A stretch of DNA of 64,000 nucleotides from the NCBI RefSeq assembly GCF_905475345.1, contig NC_066587.1, positions 544,501-608,500 on the forward strand, given 5' to 3'. The notes under the pieces were generated by a model. That model ran no database searches. It was not told where the DNA came from and saw only the letters and a list, made by a program, of their open reading frames with translations. Positions 23,701 through 35,913 of the stretch are shown piece by piece. Numbering within the stretch: the first letter of the stretch is position 1; every line of letters starts with the position of its first letter. This DNA comes from Vespula vulgaris. Taxonomy: Eukaryota > Arthropoda > Insecta > Hymenoptera > Vespidae. The position numbers and the translations under genes are program-made.

Positions 23701-25310
23701 GAAAGATATTAATACAACTTTTCGATTTTCTCTATAATAATAGACAAAATGATTACTTCGTGATCCAAGCGATCGATGTTTTACATCTTGAAGCATCATG
23801 ACAGTATATATTATAATAGGAAAGCTAATCCGTGTGTATAATTTGATATAAACTCACGATACAACGTGACGAGGATTCAATGCCCCCGCGACGTGACGTT
23901 CAAGTCGTGACGTCACTGCTTTCAGACGTGCCATTTAATTTTGAATGGCTCCGTTGACTGGACAGCAGCGTCCTCGCTGACTAACGCCTTCTATTCGATT
24001 CTCGGTATTCCGCTGGTAGGAAGATCGTCTTTTGTTCGATAGTAACGCATATTTTTAAGCTCGCCGATAATCGTACTTTTATTTCGATTCTCGCTTCCTT
24101 TCGTTTGAACTCTAAGACTTTCTTGAAATCGTCTTAAACGTCGTGTAAAACCACACCCGAATGCGCGACTATACTCGAGCCTCATCGTCCATTCGTCAAA
24201 TTCGTCGGCAAGCGTGATCGTGACTATTCGTAAGGCGCACGCGTCTTACTTTGACCATTAGCTCGGCGATCGTCGATCATGGGATATAGATGGAAACGAT
24301 AGTTGCTGTTCGTTGACTAGCACAAAGTTTTCTATTTAATTTTAATTACATGCATTGTGTATATATGATTGTACATATAATCGTCGTAGGAATAATTTAT
24401 AATATAAATTATTATTGGTTTTAAAGCACAGACTAATTAATTTAAGTCAAATCGTATCTTTGTATAAACAATGTTAAAATTTTTTTATTGCATTTAAGGT
24501 ATCCATCAAAGGTATTCGTAGGAGATACATTTTGTTATCTATCTGGAATGACATTTGCAGTTGTTGGTATTATTGGCCATTTTAGTAAAACGACTTTACT
24601 ATTTTTTATTCCACAAATTATTAATTTTTTGTATAGTATACCACAACTGTTCCATTTTATACCATGTCCTAGGCATAGGCTTCCAAAGTAAGTTTTTTCT
24701 CATAAATAATAATAATAATATATGTAACTATAATGATATTGTAAAAAAAAAAAGAATAGAAAAAAAAAGCAGGAGAGGAGAATCAGTTTTATATCTGTCT
24801 GCAGGTATAATAAAGATACAGATAAATTGGAAACTAGTGTCACAGTATTCAAATATTCTGACCTGAATTCTTCAGGTATGTTGTATTGATAAAATATATA
24901 TATACACATACATACATATATGTATATGTATGTATATGTATATATTCCTTTTTGTTTAAATCATGAAATCAATTATTTTTTTAAATAGGTAAATTTTTAA
25001 TGTGGGTCTTCAGAACCATAAAAATTGTCCAATGGCAAAAAAGTAGTGAAGATATTGTGACTTGCAATAATTTAACTCTAATAAATTTTTTATTAATTAA
25101 TATTGGACCAACAAGGGAACCTAAGCTAACATTAATTTTGATGTTATTACAGGTATTTCTTTATAAAAATGTTATACTAACTATATATATATATATATTT
25201 TCTTTAATATGGAATTATGTACACTTAACATATGAATCTTTTAGGTTGTGTGTAGCTGTTTAGCATTTGTTATACGTTACCCACTTGCTTCAGTATTTTA
25301 TGATATTTGA
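20786..25310 (+). CDS. DPAGT1: UDP-GlcNAc:dolichyl-phosphate GlcNAc-1-phosphotransferase
   Basis: This ER membrane enzyme makes GlcNAc-PP-dolichol, the first committed step of N-glycosylation and the tunicamycin target. Exons: 20786-20955, 21055-21169, 21340-21785, 24499-24687, 24805-24875, 24989-25152 and 25245-25310. Phases join and give about 406 aa (human 408). Seen: many hydrophobic segments; the catalytic GFADDVLDLRWRHK motif (Asp pair at about 116-117); FCTNAINILAGINGLE; FVGDTFCYLSGMTFAVVGI; IPCPRHRLPK; and a C-terminus ending SVFYDI. The 2.7 kb intron 3 (21786-24498) is far larger than the other introns and contains an antisense MGAT3-like gene. A probable polyadenylation signal AATAAA lies at about 25585. 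Confidence 0.96.
22042..23417 (-). CDS. MGAT3-like beta-1,4-mannosyl-glycoprotein GlcNAc-transferase (GT17), nested in DPAGT1
   Basis: A Golgi type II glycosyltransferase of CAZy family GT17; vertebrate MGAT3 adds the bisecting GlcNAc to N-glycans. Minus-strand exons: 23417-23259 and 23175-22042, joined in phase 0, giving 430 aa (human 533). Seen: a short cytoplasmic tail, a signal anchor at about residues 8-29, a stem, a Cys-rich EGF-like segment (CICNQGWHGTDCGQPEVVW) just before the catalytic domain, and GT17 landmarks such as VIVEELYDVVDLFVICDFN, MTEPEQILNSRALMFLKVYD and DGWPQPIGFRLRWLIYGF. The gene lies wholly inside DPAGT1 intron 3 on the opposite strand. Whether insect GT17 enzymes make a bisecting linkage is not shown by sequence, so I leave the symbol empty. 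Confidence 0.92.
23418..24498. promoter_or_regulatory. Upstream region of the nested MGAT3-like gene within DPAGT1 intron 3
   Basis: About 1.1 kb. An AT-rich part (23460-23870) is followed by a CpG-rich patch at about 23870-24290, containing paired CGTGACGT/GTGACGTCA strings that resemble CRE/ATF sites. This is the likely promoter or 5'UTR exon of the antisense gene. No TATA box or start site can be fixed by eye. Confidence 0.35.
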
Positions 25311-26071
25311 AGTAAAGCAGAAACAGTAAACATTTATGTCTGTGTAGTAGGTGTTACATTCTTTTTTATATAAAGAACTTGTAATAATGTATCTACTACT
25401 GTGATCTTTACATTAGATTATATATAGATTTATAAACAAATTATAAGCGTACATATGAAAGGCTTATACTTTATAAATGCTTAATACTATAATTTCTAAA
25501 TAAGACTGTGAAATATGTATATTACCAAATTTCCATCACATTTGTCTCATAGGTTCCTCAGTAAGGAAATCGAAGGGATAGAGAAATAAATAACATAATT
25601 TTGTTATAAGCTTATAAGTTATTAAGTCTATTGTATAAATTGTATATAACTTGTTTAAAAACTTTCTGTAATCTTATGTACAAGGTAATACAAAAAATTT
25701 ATTTCAATTCATGATTAGAGCCTATTATCTGTTTTAAATAATACGTGTTATTTATTTATTTCTTTTTTTTTTAATTTATGATAATAAATAAAATTAATAC
25801 TTTTTATATTTTACAAGTTATAATTAATTTCAGGATTTTTTTCTTTATCATCTAATCTATGAAAAATATACAAATTTAAAACATTATAAATAAAATATAT
25901 TAATAGAAATTCTACACAACAATTTAGTATACTTTTAGGAATGAAAGATGTATAGCCTTTCATAAATACTTGATTTAGAAAATAAAGCTGAAAATAATAT
26001 CTCTTATAGAATTTTTATAAATTGAAAAGATATATGTATATATATATGTATATACATACATACATACATAC

Positions 26072-26121
<50 letters not shown>

Positions 26122-26721
26122 TACATAAAAATAAACAGAATACATTTAAAATAAAGATATTTAAAAAGTGCAATTATTTGCATCAAGGCTGTTCGATAAT
26201 TCATCAATGATGGGAAATGTTTTCAATCGATAGAATATAATATCGTTATTTATAACAAACTTAATTGTAAATTAAATGCTATAGAATATGATAAAAGATG
26301 AGATATTTTAGGAATTATCTCTGAAAAAATGTAAACTTAGTAAACTATATGGCAATGTTAACAATATAGAAAGATTGTTTATGAAGAATATTAAAATCAA
26401 ATCGTAACAACATAAAATCGTGTAAAAATATCGAACAGTTATAATGTACATACATCACAAGAAAGAGCTGCGCAAATAATAAATACATGTATCAAAATTT
26501 CAATATTTTTTGATATTAATGAATCAAAGCTGCTCGACTTTATATGCAATAATAATTATTGCAATGAAAAAACTATGAATATAAGATTTATACCATAGCT
26601 TCATATAGGAACGTGTGCTTTTGCATTTGCACGAGCAAAGAACTGGTACATTTTCTTTTTTTTTTTTTATTTTATGTATTATACCTATTTCAATTTTCTT
26701 GACATAAAAACGTGAAAGATT
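25311..26721. other. Convergent 3' region DPAGT1 / TOMM70
   Basis: About 1.4 kb of AT-rich sequence between two convergent stop codons. It includes an AATAAA at about 25585 for the plus strand and a (TA)n run at about 26075-26117 flanked by TACA repeats. No gene is seen. Confidence 0.65.
26075..26117. repeat. (TA)n microsatellite downstream of TOMM70
   Basis: A pure TA run of about 21 units preceded by TACA repeats, in the convergent DPAGT1/TOMM70 spacer. Confidence 0.9.
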
Positions 26722-29433
26722 TTACGACATATTCTGTAGATTTTTAACATCTGGTCCTAATCTGTCTTTTATGGTAAGTTGTGCTTTTGCTCCATCCTTT
26801 AAACTGAAAATATGTGTAAGTTCCATCGACGTTCGACCTAGTGCTAAAGCTTTATCAAACAGTTCTATTGCTTCTTTGTAATTTCCTCTATAAAAGAAGA
26901 TATACATATGATTACAAAAGTAAATTATATGTGTATATATGGACGTATGCGTCCACACACGCATATGGACATACAAAGTATGTTAAATGTCACATTTATA
27001 TTAAAAATTATATATACCTTTGTACTTCTATCGTTCCTAAAGTTTCGTATCCAAATTTACATTTGTCATCAAGCTTCAATGCTTCGTTGATGTATTCAAC
27101 AGCTTTATCAATCGTATTATTCCATTGTAACTGCAGTAATCCTCTATGCACATATATAGTGGCATTATTCGGATCCTTTTCAATTGCTTTAGCAAAATAC
27201 CAATCTGCTTTCTTATAATCCAGCGTTTCTGACAATACCTATATCGTACAATATTATATAATAGTTTATAAAATACTAATCCATATAATATATGATGAGC
27301 ATAGAATATATAATATACCTCAGCATATAATGTATAACAGTCAGGACAGTCAGGGAATTTTTCAAATGCTTTTTCAAAATTTTTTAAACAACTTTCTACC
27401 AACAGTACATCTCTCTTAACTATGGCATAACGATAATCCGTATAACATTTTTGTACATATGCTAGTGCAAAATCAGGATTTAAATCCACAGCTTTTTGAA
27501 AATCTTCTTTTGCCTCGTCCATTTTTTCCATAAGTAAGTCTATCTATATTTATATAATATAAAATTTAATTCGTGTTAAAAAATATATCATTTATACAAT
27601 TTAATTAAAAGACATATTACCTGCCCTCTGTGATGATAAATATCACTACAATTTGGGTCAAGATTAATAGCTAAGTCAAAATCAATGAAACTTTTCTCTG
27701 GATTCTCAAGTTGCATATATAAGCTTGCTCTTTTGATTAAAGCATTAACTTTAACTTCTTTAGATGCATCAGTCGAATTTATAATTTTTTCAAAATCTTC
27801 TAATGCCGCATCATGTTTCCCTAAAAGTAAATAAAATGTTGCTCTGAGAAGTAACATTTCCATTTTCCATGGTAGAACTTCTAATTGTTCACTATCAATT
27901 TCATTTGTACAAAGTGGTATTATGTTATCATAATCTTGATCGTCTAATGCTTTCATGATTTTTGTAAAGCCTCTGCAGCATTAAAGAAAAATACAAACGT
28001 TATAAGTTTTCATGTTATCAAATCTTTGTCATAAAAATATAATCATCGAAAGAAATAAATCATAACCATTTGCGATTACTTACACAGAGGGATTATCGTA
28101 GCGTAACTTTATGGATGTAGAAAAAATTGGATCATTATAAAACGAATTAATGTATGTATTGATAAAGTATTTGCTTGGCATGATTAACTTTTTATTTGCC
28201 CAATGTTCTTGAGCACGTTGTTTACCTACAAATAGAAAATTTACTCATTATAACTATTTATTTTAATGTAATCTAATCTATTAAAAATTACATCGTTTTT
28301 AAATTTACCAAGTTGTTTTAGAACTCTATCCGCTGTTGTTAAAGCCGATTGATTAATAAATCCTTCTAAAACACAAGCTGTAGTGACATCTTCCAAGGCG
28401 TGTTCTAAATCATTGCTATGTTCTAGAGCTCGTGCTCTGCGTAAAAATGCTTTTGCGTATCTTGGATTTAATTCTAACGCTTTTGTACAATCTGCTTTTA
28501 CCGCGCTATATTTTCTCTATAAAATAATATTTAATATATATTTAATATATCATCTATAATTGATGTATTTGAATTAAAAAAAAAATGTTTACCAAATGTT
28601 CATAAGCTGCAGCTCTGTTTTGATAATATATAGCAAGTTCTTCCTTATTACTTTTCGGACAGGCATCGATAGCATTATTGTACAAGGCTATTGCTTCGTC
28701 ATATTTTCCCATTTTAAAATGAACATTGCCTTCGTCCTTGAATTTTTGAGCCTTTTCTAAAGGAGTCTACAATAAAAGAACTTTCAGTCTAAGCGATTGA
28801 AAATGTTCAGTTATATCTTATGATTTTTTTAACAATTTATATAACATAATAAGATATGAAGAAGTGTTTAAATCTTTGGTATATGATATCATTACTTAAA
28901 AAAGAATCTAATTCATAGAGTAAATATCAAATAAGCACTTTAGTAATTGATACTAATTAAATTAAGTATACGTTATGGCTTATCTTATGACTTATCTATG
29001 ACAATTCAGTATGCACTATTAAAAAGATATTAACAAGATGACATTGAAGATAACAATGACATATATGTTTTTATAAATCTAATATTTATGATATTGTGTA
29101 CGCGTGTATGCGTATATCTTCATTCGTTAAATCTCACGCGTGTTATTATAATACGCATGAAATTTTAGGTGATATTCTAACCTCGATTCGTGATGTATTT
29201 TCGGATTTTAAATTACAATCTCCATCGATCGAAATTTGTTTGTCGTTCTTAGTACCATTTTCTCGAGAGCCATATTTTGATTTACCACGTTCTGGTTTAG
29301 AGGACGGCTTTGTACTGCTTTTATAATACATGTAGCCAAGTCCTAAAGCTACCGGGGCTCCTACCGCTAAAGCGAGCTGCCATTTTGGTAATGCACTGCT
29401 GGTTATACTACCCACACTGTTTGCTGCTGGCAT
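26722..29433 (-). CDS. TOMM70: Mitochondrial import receptor subunit TOM70
   Basis: An outer-membrane receptor that takes Hsp70/Hsp90-bound precursors and hands them to the TOM pore. Minus-strand exons: 29433-29182, 28766-28593, 28516-28309, 28225-28084, 27972-27621, 27543-27319, 27238-27018 and 26887-26722. All phases join and give 579 aa (human 608). Seen: an N-terminal anchor at about residues 19-37 with a short intermembrane-space stub; a charged linker; the clamp TPR set starting KAQKFKDEGNVHFKMGKYDEAI, which would bind chaperone C-termini; then further TPRs such as DEAKEDFQKAVDLNPDFALAY and KADWYFAKAIEKDPNNATIY; ending GPDVKNLQNMS. The gene is divergent from TBC1D23. Confidence 0.95.
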
Positions 29434-30427
29434 GTTTTATTATTGAAATTAATCTAATTATTCTCCAAAATTGCTTTTTTCTTTATTTCTTCTTTATAAA
29501 TTGCTTCCCGTTTGCTCTCACCGATACGCTGCTGGAGAGCGTTTGGATAGCCAGGCTCGCGCGGTCATGCGGAATGACGTATCACGAAAGAAAAAAGAGA
29601 AAAGAAATTTTTAATTCTAGTTCATTCCAGTTCACTTTAATTAGTTCCAATACAGAAAATCGTACATTGCCTACAACTACGTTCCACCCTACGATTAATC
29701 ACAATTGTTCCGTGAACTGCTTCAGCTGCTTAGGAGCGCTATACAACGTTATGGCTTACGTTTAGTTCTTCATTCCGCCATTTCGAGAAGTTGTCGCTGT
29801 TATTCCTTGTCATGGATTATTTTTGCTCTTAAATTATTTCTCTTTACTTTTTAAAGTTCAAAGATCATAAGATAATTTTATTGTTTCAAAACTTTTTATC
29901 CATTCTTTACTATTGTATGCATATCTTTATTTTCACATAAAACACGATGGTAGACATCGAGAAATGATAATTAGTGTTTTGTCCGTTCGTACATAATTAT
30001 ATCTGTAAAATAATAAAAGATACGAAAAAAAATAAGTTTACTTAATATAGCTATAATATATTTAACAAAATGATCCTTTAATCGTCAATATTTCTTTTAT
30101 CAATTTTAATCGCCATTCATTTCTTAGGATATTAATTTGAATGATGAATTACGTTAAACAATTCCGCGCTCTTTTCTATGCGCATGTGCAAGATTTTCCC
30201 GGAAAGATGTTCTGTCAACAGGAACGGTGTTTTATCAACTTTCATGCCAGAAGCTTGTTAAATTTTAAAGAGGTTATGAAGTTTGAGAATCGTCACAAAA
30301 GTTATCAAACTTTTTGGACGATGCTTATTAATCGGAGGCATACAGTATACGCAAACAAATATAATTAGAAGACGATATTTTACTTAAGCCAATATTATAT
30401 CACGTTTTAATTGTGACACTTATCAAA
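29434..30427. promoter_or_regulatory. Divergent promoter region TOMM70 / TBC1D23
   Basis: About 1 kb between two divergent starts. The first 150 bases next to TOMM70 are GC-richer, with CGCTGCTGGAGAGCG-type sequence typical of a start region. A 75-codon open frame at 30141-30368 looks accidental. No further gene is supported. Confidence 0.5.
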
Positions 30428-33142
30428 ATGGCAATACAAGAAGAAGGCAAGACGTGGTACGTCTTTGTAACAACATATTATTTTCAATATTTTTGTTTCC
30501 GTAACGATATTTATACTTTACATACGATTTAACGTTGCACTTTGTTTATTAAATTTAAACAATCTAATTGATTTGTTAATATTTATATGTATTCTTAGTT
30601 TATCGTACGTTTACCGTGATATTCTCTGGATTATTTACTATTTAATCTATATATGTATTTATAATATGTGAATTTAATAGATTACATTACCGATCTATAA
30701 ACAATTTAAGTAAGATACGCATATTGATTAAATGTTTTATTAAATTATATTATAGATCGCGTTATTAATAAAAATAATAAGTATGCTAATGCATGAGGCG
30801 TATCTCACCATATTTTTACTTATGATCCAATAATTTACATATGAATATTATCAGTTGATTATAAGCTTCTTTATCTTTTCTTCATTTGTTTGTTATATAT
30901 ATATACTTTTTACATACACAAGTACATACGCACGGGTGTGCGCACGCATATACGCACATATATACATACATATACATTTATGATATATGTATTATATTAT
31001 TAAAATTAAATTTTAAATATTATTACAAATATTTAAGATAGTAAAAGTATCTATCTAATATATTCAATTAGAATTTATTGATAATTAAATAGGGTACTGG
31101 AATTAGAAGCAGCGTTGCTTGATACGGAAGCTCCTTCTGCGTCTGACATATATGCAATTTGTAAAGGTCAGGCAGTTCCTGAAGATCTAAGACCAGATGT
31201 TTGGCAAGCGTGTTTGGATGTTGTCGATCGAGGTAATCAACTAAGTCAGTTCAATGAAGTCTTTGATTTGCCAGAACAAAATGTTATACGAGATGATTGT
31301 CAAGAATTTGTTGGTGAGTCTATTTTTTTTTGTATTATTCCAAAGTATACATTATTTTATTTAAGTTAGATAATTATTGACTCGACGATTTTTTTATTAT
31401 TTCATATAATATAATATTTTCTATTAATGTAGCAAAACTTGGAAATGACGACGAAGATAAAGTGTTTGTTGTTTCTGACTTGGAATCAATTATAACATAT
31501 TATTGTAAAACTAAGGGAGGACAATATGAAAGAGGAAATGGTTGGTTAGAATTACTAGGTCCATTGGTAGCTTTAAAATTACCACGTTCTGCGACATATA
31601 ATTTATTTGAAGCAATAAAAGAACTATATATTCCAAGGTCAGAATTCATTATTATATGAATCTTATCTAAAAAGAGTATAATATCATTTATATATTTTTA
31701 TCTTTCACAGAGGTGAAATATACAGTTCTGTATTACGACTTTTGTTGTTATATCATGAGCCAGAATTGTGTTCTTTTTTGGATACAAAAAGGGTATCGCC
31801 TGATCAGTACACAAAAGGTTGGGTGAATACTTTATTTGCTGGTGTATGTTCCTTACCAGCAGTGTGTACAATGTGGGATTTATATTTTATGCAAGCTGAT
31901 CCTTTTTTCATGTTGTTTCTTTCTCTTATAATGGTAATAAATGCAAGGTTAGAGAATATAATTAATTTCTTTGTTAACTATGTAATTATTATATAAATAT
32001 TATATATAAGATCAAACTTTTATTTTTATTTTTCTACAGAGAACAAATATTAAGCATGAAAGATGATGATAAACAAAGTATAATAGATGCCATATCAATG
32101 ATGCCATGTGCTTTGGAGGCTGAAGATGTAACAGATTTTTGTTCATTAGCACAATATTATGCAATGAAAACACCATCGTCCTTTAAACATGACCTGTATC
32201 CTGTAATGTTTGGTGATAATTATGAAAATAAATTGATATCACACGCTTTATGTTTACCAGTATCGGCACAAGAATTAGTAGAAAATGCAATTGAAACTTC
32301 GTCCATGTCTAATAATTCTGTTGAATCGGTTAGATTTTTTTTAGTGGACTGTCGACCTGCAGAACAGTATAATGCAGGGCATTTGCCAACTGCATTTCAT
32401 TTGGATTGTAACTTGGTACGTTAATTATTACTATTTTTATTATAAAAAAATATTATTCAATAACTTCACCATTTTAGATGCTTCAAGAACCATCTGCATT
32501 TGCTACTGCTGTACAAGGATTATTACAAGCACAACGTCAAGCATTAGCTGTTGGTTCACACGCAGGAGGAGAACATCTTTGCTTTTTAGGTAGTGGTAGA
32601 CAAGAGGAAGATCGATATACACATATGGTAGTGGCTTCTTTTTTGCAAAAACACACTCAATATGTGAGTATGGTTACTTCAGGATATCAAGGTATGATCT
32701 ACAATACAAGATATTCAATTTATACTTTTTATTATCAATGAAATAAAGACATAATTATACAAGATTTTGTTAAAATTCTCTAGCAATACATGAGTATTTT
32801 GGAGATGAAGTGGTTTCCAGTTTGGTCGATCATAATTCACAACACTGTTTAGTATGTAATGCCAACATGTCTGAGACTAATTCAAACGAAGCCAGTCCAG
32901 ATAAAACAAAAAATAACAATACTGATCTTTTTGGTAAGATTGGTATGGTAATGAGATTAAAGAGTCAAAAAGTGAAAGGGAAACTTTTCGATTATATTGT
33001 TAATCCTTCTGCAAGTGTTAATAGCAATATGGATATAAAGGGTAATAAAGATTTAGAATACATTAGACGATCAAGAAAAACGGCACCCGTTTTTAGTATA
33101 GATGATGATCAAGAATTAGGTAAGTTAATGCTTAAATTATTC

Positions 33143-33207
<65 letters not shown>

Positions 33208-33732
33208 CACACATACGCATTAAAAACACGCAAATTTTTCTTAGATATGACAATGACCAATAACGAAAGCGAGGAACCTATTGAAGTTGTATCTATCCAG
33301 CAATGGATGAAAGATCCTAAATTATTACATTCCTTCAAATGTCAAGAAGTCAAAGTTAATGGAGACCTTTGTGATAGGTAAACAAAATTTTAATTTCGAA
33401 CGCTGTTAATACAGAAATATGTAAAAACATATATTTATTTTGTATTTTTCTGTTATAGTTTATTGTTAATTACCGATAGTCATCTCATTGTACTCCGTGA
33501 GATACAAGAACGTAAGGGTGCAGCACACGTAATCGTTAAACGTCCTTTAACTAGTATTGTTAAAATAACATCTAGAAAACGACATTCAGACCTAATCACT
33601 TTCAAATATGGTACTACACAATATAATGATACAGTGATTTCTGATATGGATAAATTTCTTATACCTAATGCAAGTGAAGCAACTAAATTAATCACACAAC
33701 AAATTCTAAAACAATTGAAAACATCTAACTAA
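30428..33732 (+). CDS. TBC1D23: TBC1 domain family member 23
   Basis: A trans-Golgi adaptor that, in vertebrates, bridges golgin-97/golgin-245 to the WASH complex on endosome-derived vesicles; its TBC domain is considered catalytically dead. Exons: 30428-30456, 31093-31313, 31433-31637, 31711-31947, 32040-32415, 32478-32691, 32784-33119, 33245-33377 and 33459-33732. Phases join and give about 674 aa (human about 699). Seen: a TBC domain at about residues 30-240 (LRPDVWQACLDV, LLLYHEPELCSFLDT, QADPFFMLFL); a rhodanese-like domain (LVDCRPAEQYNAGHL, HLCFLGSGRQEEDRY) at about 325-430; a disordered stretch; and a C-terminal PH-like domain (SIVKITSRKRHSDLITFKYG) at about 560-674. The first exon codes only ten residues; intron 7 is mostly (TA)n. 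Confidence 0.95.
30457..31092 (+). other. TBC1D23 intron 1
   Basis: A 636-base AT-rich intron. A CACG/TACA-type repeat lies at about 30915-30985. No coding sequence is visible. Confidence 0.7.
33144..33202. repeat. (TA)n microsatellite in TBC1D23 intron 7
   Basis: An almost pure run of about 29 TA units that makes up about half of the 125-base intron between exons 7 and 8. Confidence 0.95.
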
Positions 33733-35913
33733 TGTAAGTTCTAAATGAGTACAATAATTGAATTATAGTATATTACTTTAATTACAGAAGGAATTCATTT
33801 GAATATATTTAAAGTTTTTAATTTATCTTATATGAATATAAAACATGAATGTTTATCTGCTTCATACAGTATATATTTATTTTAATAGTTAACATAATAA
33901 AGTTCATAAGGTACTACAACGTCGGTAGGCCACGATAACATTTATAATTAATGATGACGAAATAACATAATTTCTTTTGCTAAATTCATATTTCATACAT
34001 AAAAACATAAAAGTCTAGATTTTTATTCTATCATAGAATAGTTTAAAACATGTGTTGTGAGCTAATGGCCCGAGTCTAGTCAAAAATTCGTCGTGTTGTA
34101 CATTATGCGGAGAACTTAAGTTTTTATTTCTAATAAATCATCGTAAATGAGACATAAGAAAATATGTCCATGTAATGTGAAATGATTGATTATAACATTC
34201 AATGACTTTCATATAAACACATCTTGCCTTTAATAATGTTAATACATATACATAATACATACATTTATATTTAACGTATGCTATATAGAAAAACATATTT
34301 CATTTCATTTCTTGGAAAATTTTATAAACTGGCTGTGATAGAAACTATGGTTCTATTAATAGATTTTAGCAAGTTTCCAATGCATAATGTACATACAAGA
34401 CTGAGGGCTTAATATATTTTAAAAAGTCGAAGAACTATATAATCGAATCGCAAATTTAATTAATTTCTGAAATTTGTAAACAACATAATTATCGTGGTAT
34501 AAATACAAATGTATGAAATTTTGTTTATTTCTTTAGTAATTCATATTATTTAAAGTACTTAAAGATATTAACTTAAAATGATGTAGTTACCAGAGTCAGA
34601 CTAATAATTACTTTAAAAGATATTTTCATTTTATCATATAATACAATCATATTTGTATTGTACTGTCTGATGATTTTTGAAAAATAATTTTTTAGATAAA
34701 AAAGAAATAAACTCAAAATATCTTTCAATTCTAAATTTAAACAATTTTTCATCATGCTTTCTCTTTCAACATCATATGAAAATGTCCATTTGCCAAATGA
34801 ATATTTGGCACAAGTTAGTATATATATATAATATTCCAACATTATATGAATTATACAACATACAAATGAATCTTCTAAACAAATTCAAAGAAAGTAGTAC
34901 TAACTTTGTAATGCCTTTATTCATATACAACTACCATTTTTATGGTAAATAAGACATGTCTAAAATAATTGCTATTAGAAAAATTATTCATTTTTTCTTC
35001 AATATACACATATATATATACATATATATATACACGTTATACATATATATACATATATATACACACACACTATTTCGAAGTAAGGCAAAATTTTTCTTAA
35101 AATCTAATTAAGAATATTGATAAAATGATCATCTTGATAAAATATTTAATAATTTTCTATGGTCTCACACAGGAAAGAATACATTTATTACTTTTATAAT
35201 CAGATTAGTAAATACTGTTAACTACAGTCTTTTATATTAATATATTTATTTGTTTATTTATTAATTAGCTGAGCATTTTTAGTTGAGAAAGACTGCTTTA
35301 AATGAATTGATTTGCATTAATTTGAACATATTATGATTTTTGGCAACAGAGAATACTAACATGTAAAATTTGTTTATAGTATGCTATGTTATTTGTACGA
35401 TACGTAAATTTCGTATTTGTGCTTCCAAAAAAGAATGTCTTGATATGTCTAAGTAAATAAAAAAGATTATGTAAACATTACACTTATTGATAGAATGAGT
35501 ATTTAATGATAGACAAAGCATTATATAAGTAAATTCATTATATCTTTTTGGAAATGTAAATAAGAGTATATGTATTATAGACGATGTATAATAAATAATT
35601 ATAAGTCACCAACTTATTTTTAAATATTTATTAACAAATATAAATATTGTATACTCATCTATTTTTCATCTTTTTTATGTACATATATATAAAAAAAAAA
35701 AAAAAAAAAACTAGATTACAATATCGTATTTATCAGTAGATAAACTATTGATATGTTATCTCAAATTTCAAGTAAAAAGATTATTTTTCGATATGATGGA
35801 AAAGAGTAGGGGGTAAACGGACAGTAGGCGGCCTTCTAACGTCCGCTTGTGATTTTAACATGATTTTAATATTTTATATTTAAAATTATGCTATAAAAGA
35901 GAGTAATCATAAA
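33733..35913. other. Intergenic: TBC1D23 3' side and senju promoter side
   Basis: About 2.2 kb of AT-rich DNA with TA/CA microsatellites at about 35008-35070 and an A run at about 35691-35710. Several AATAAA strings follow the TBC1D23 stop. No coding region is supported. Confidence 0.65.

Noticed and set aside
30141..30368. A 75-codon frame upstream of TBC1D23
   Set aside because: No recognised motif and no splice sites linking it to TBC1D23; it lies in the divergent promoter region and looks accidental.
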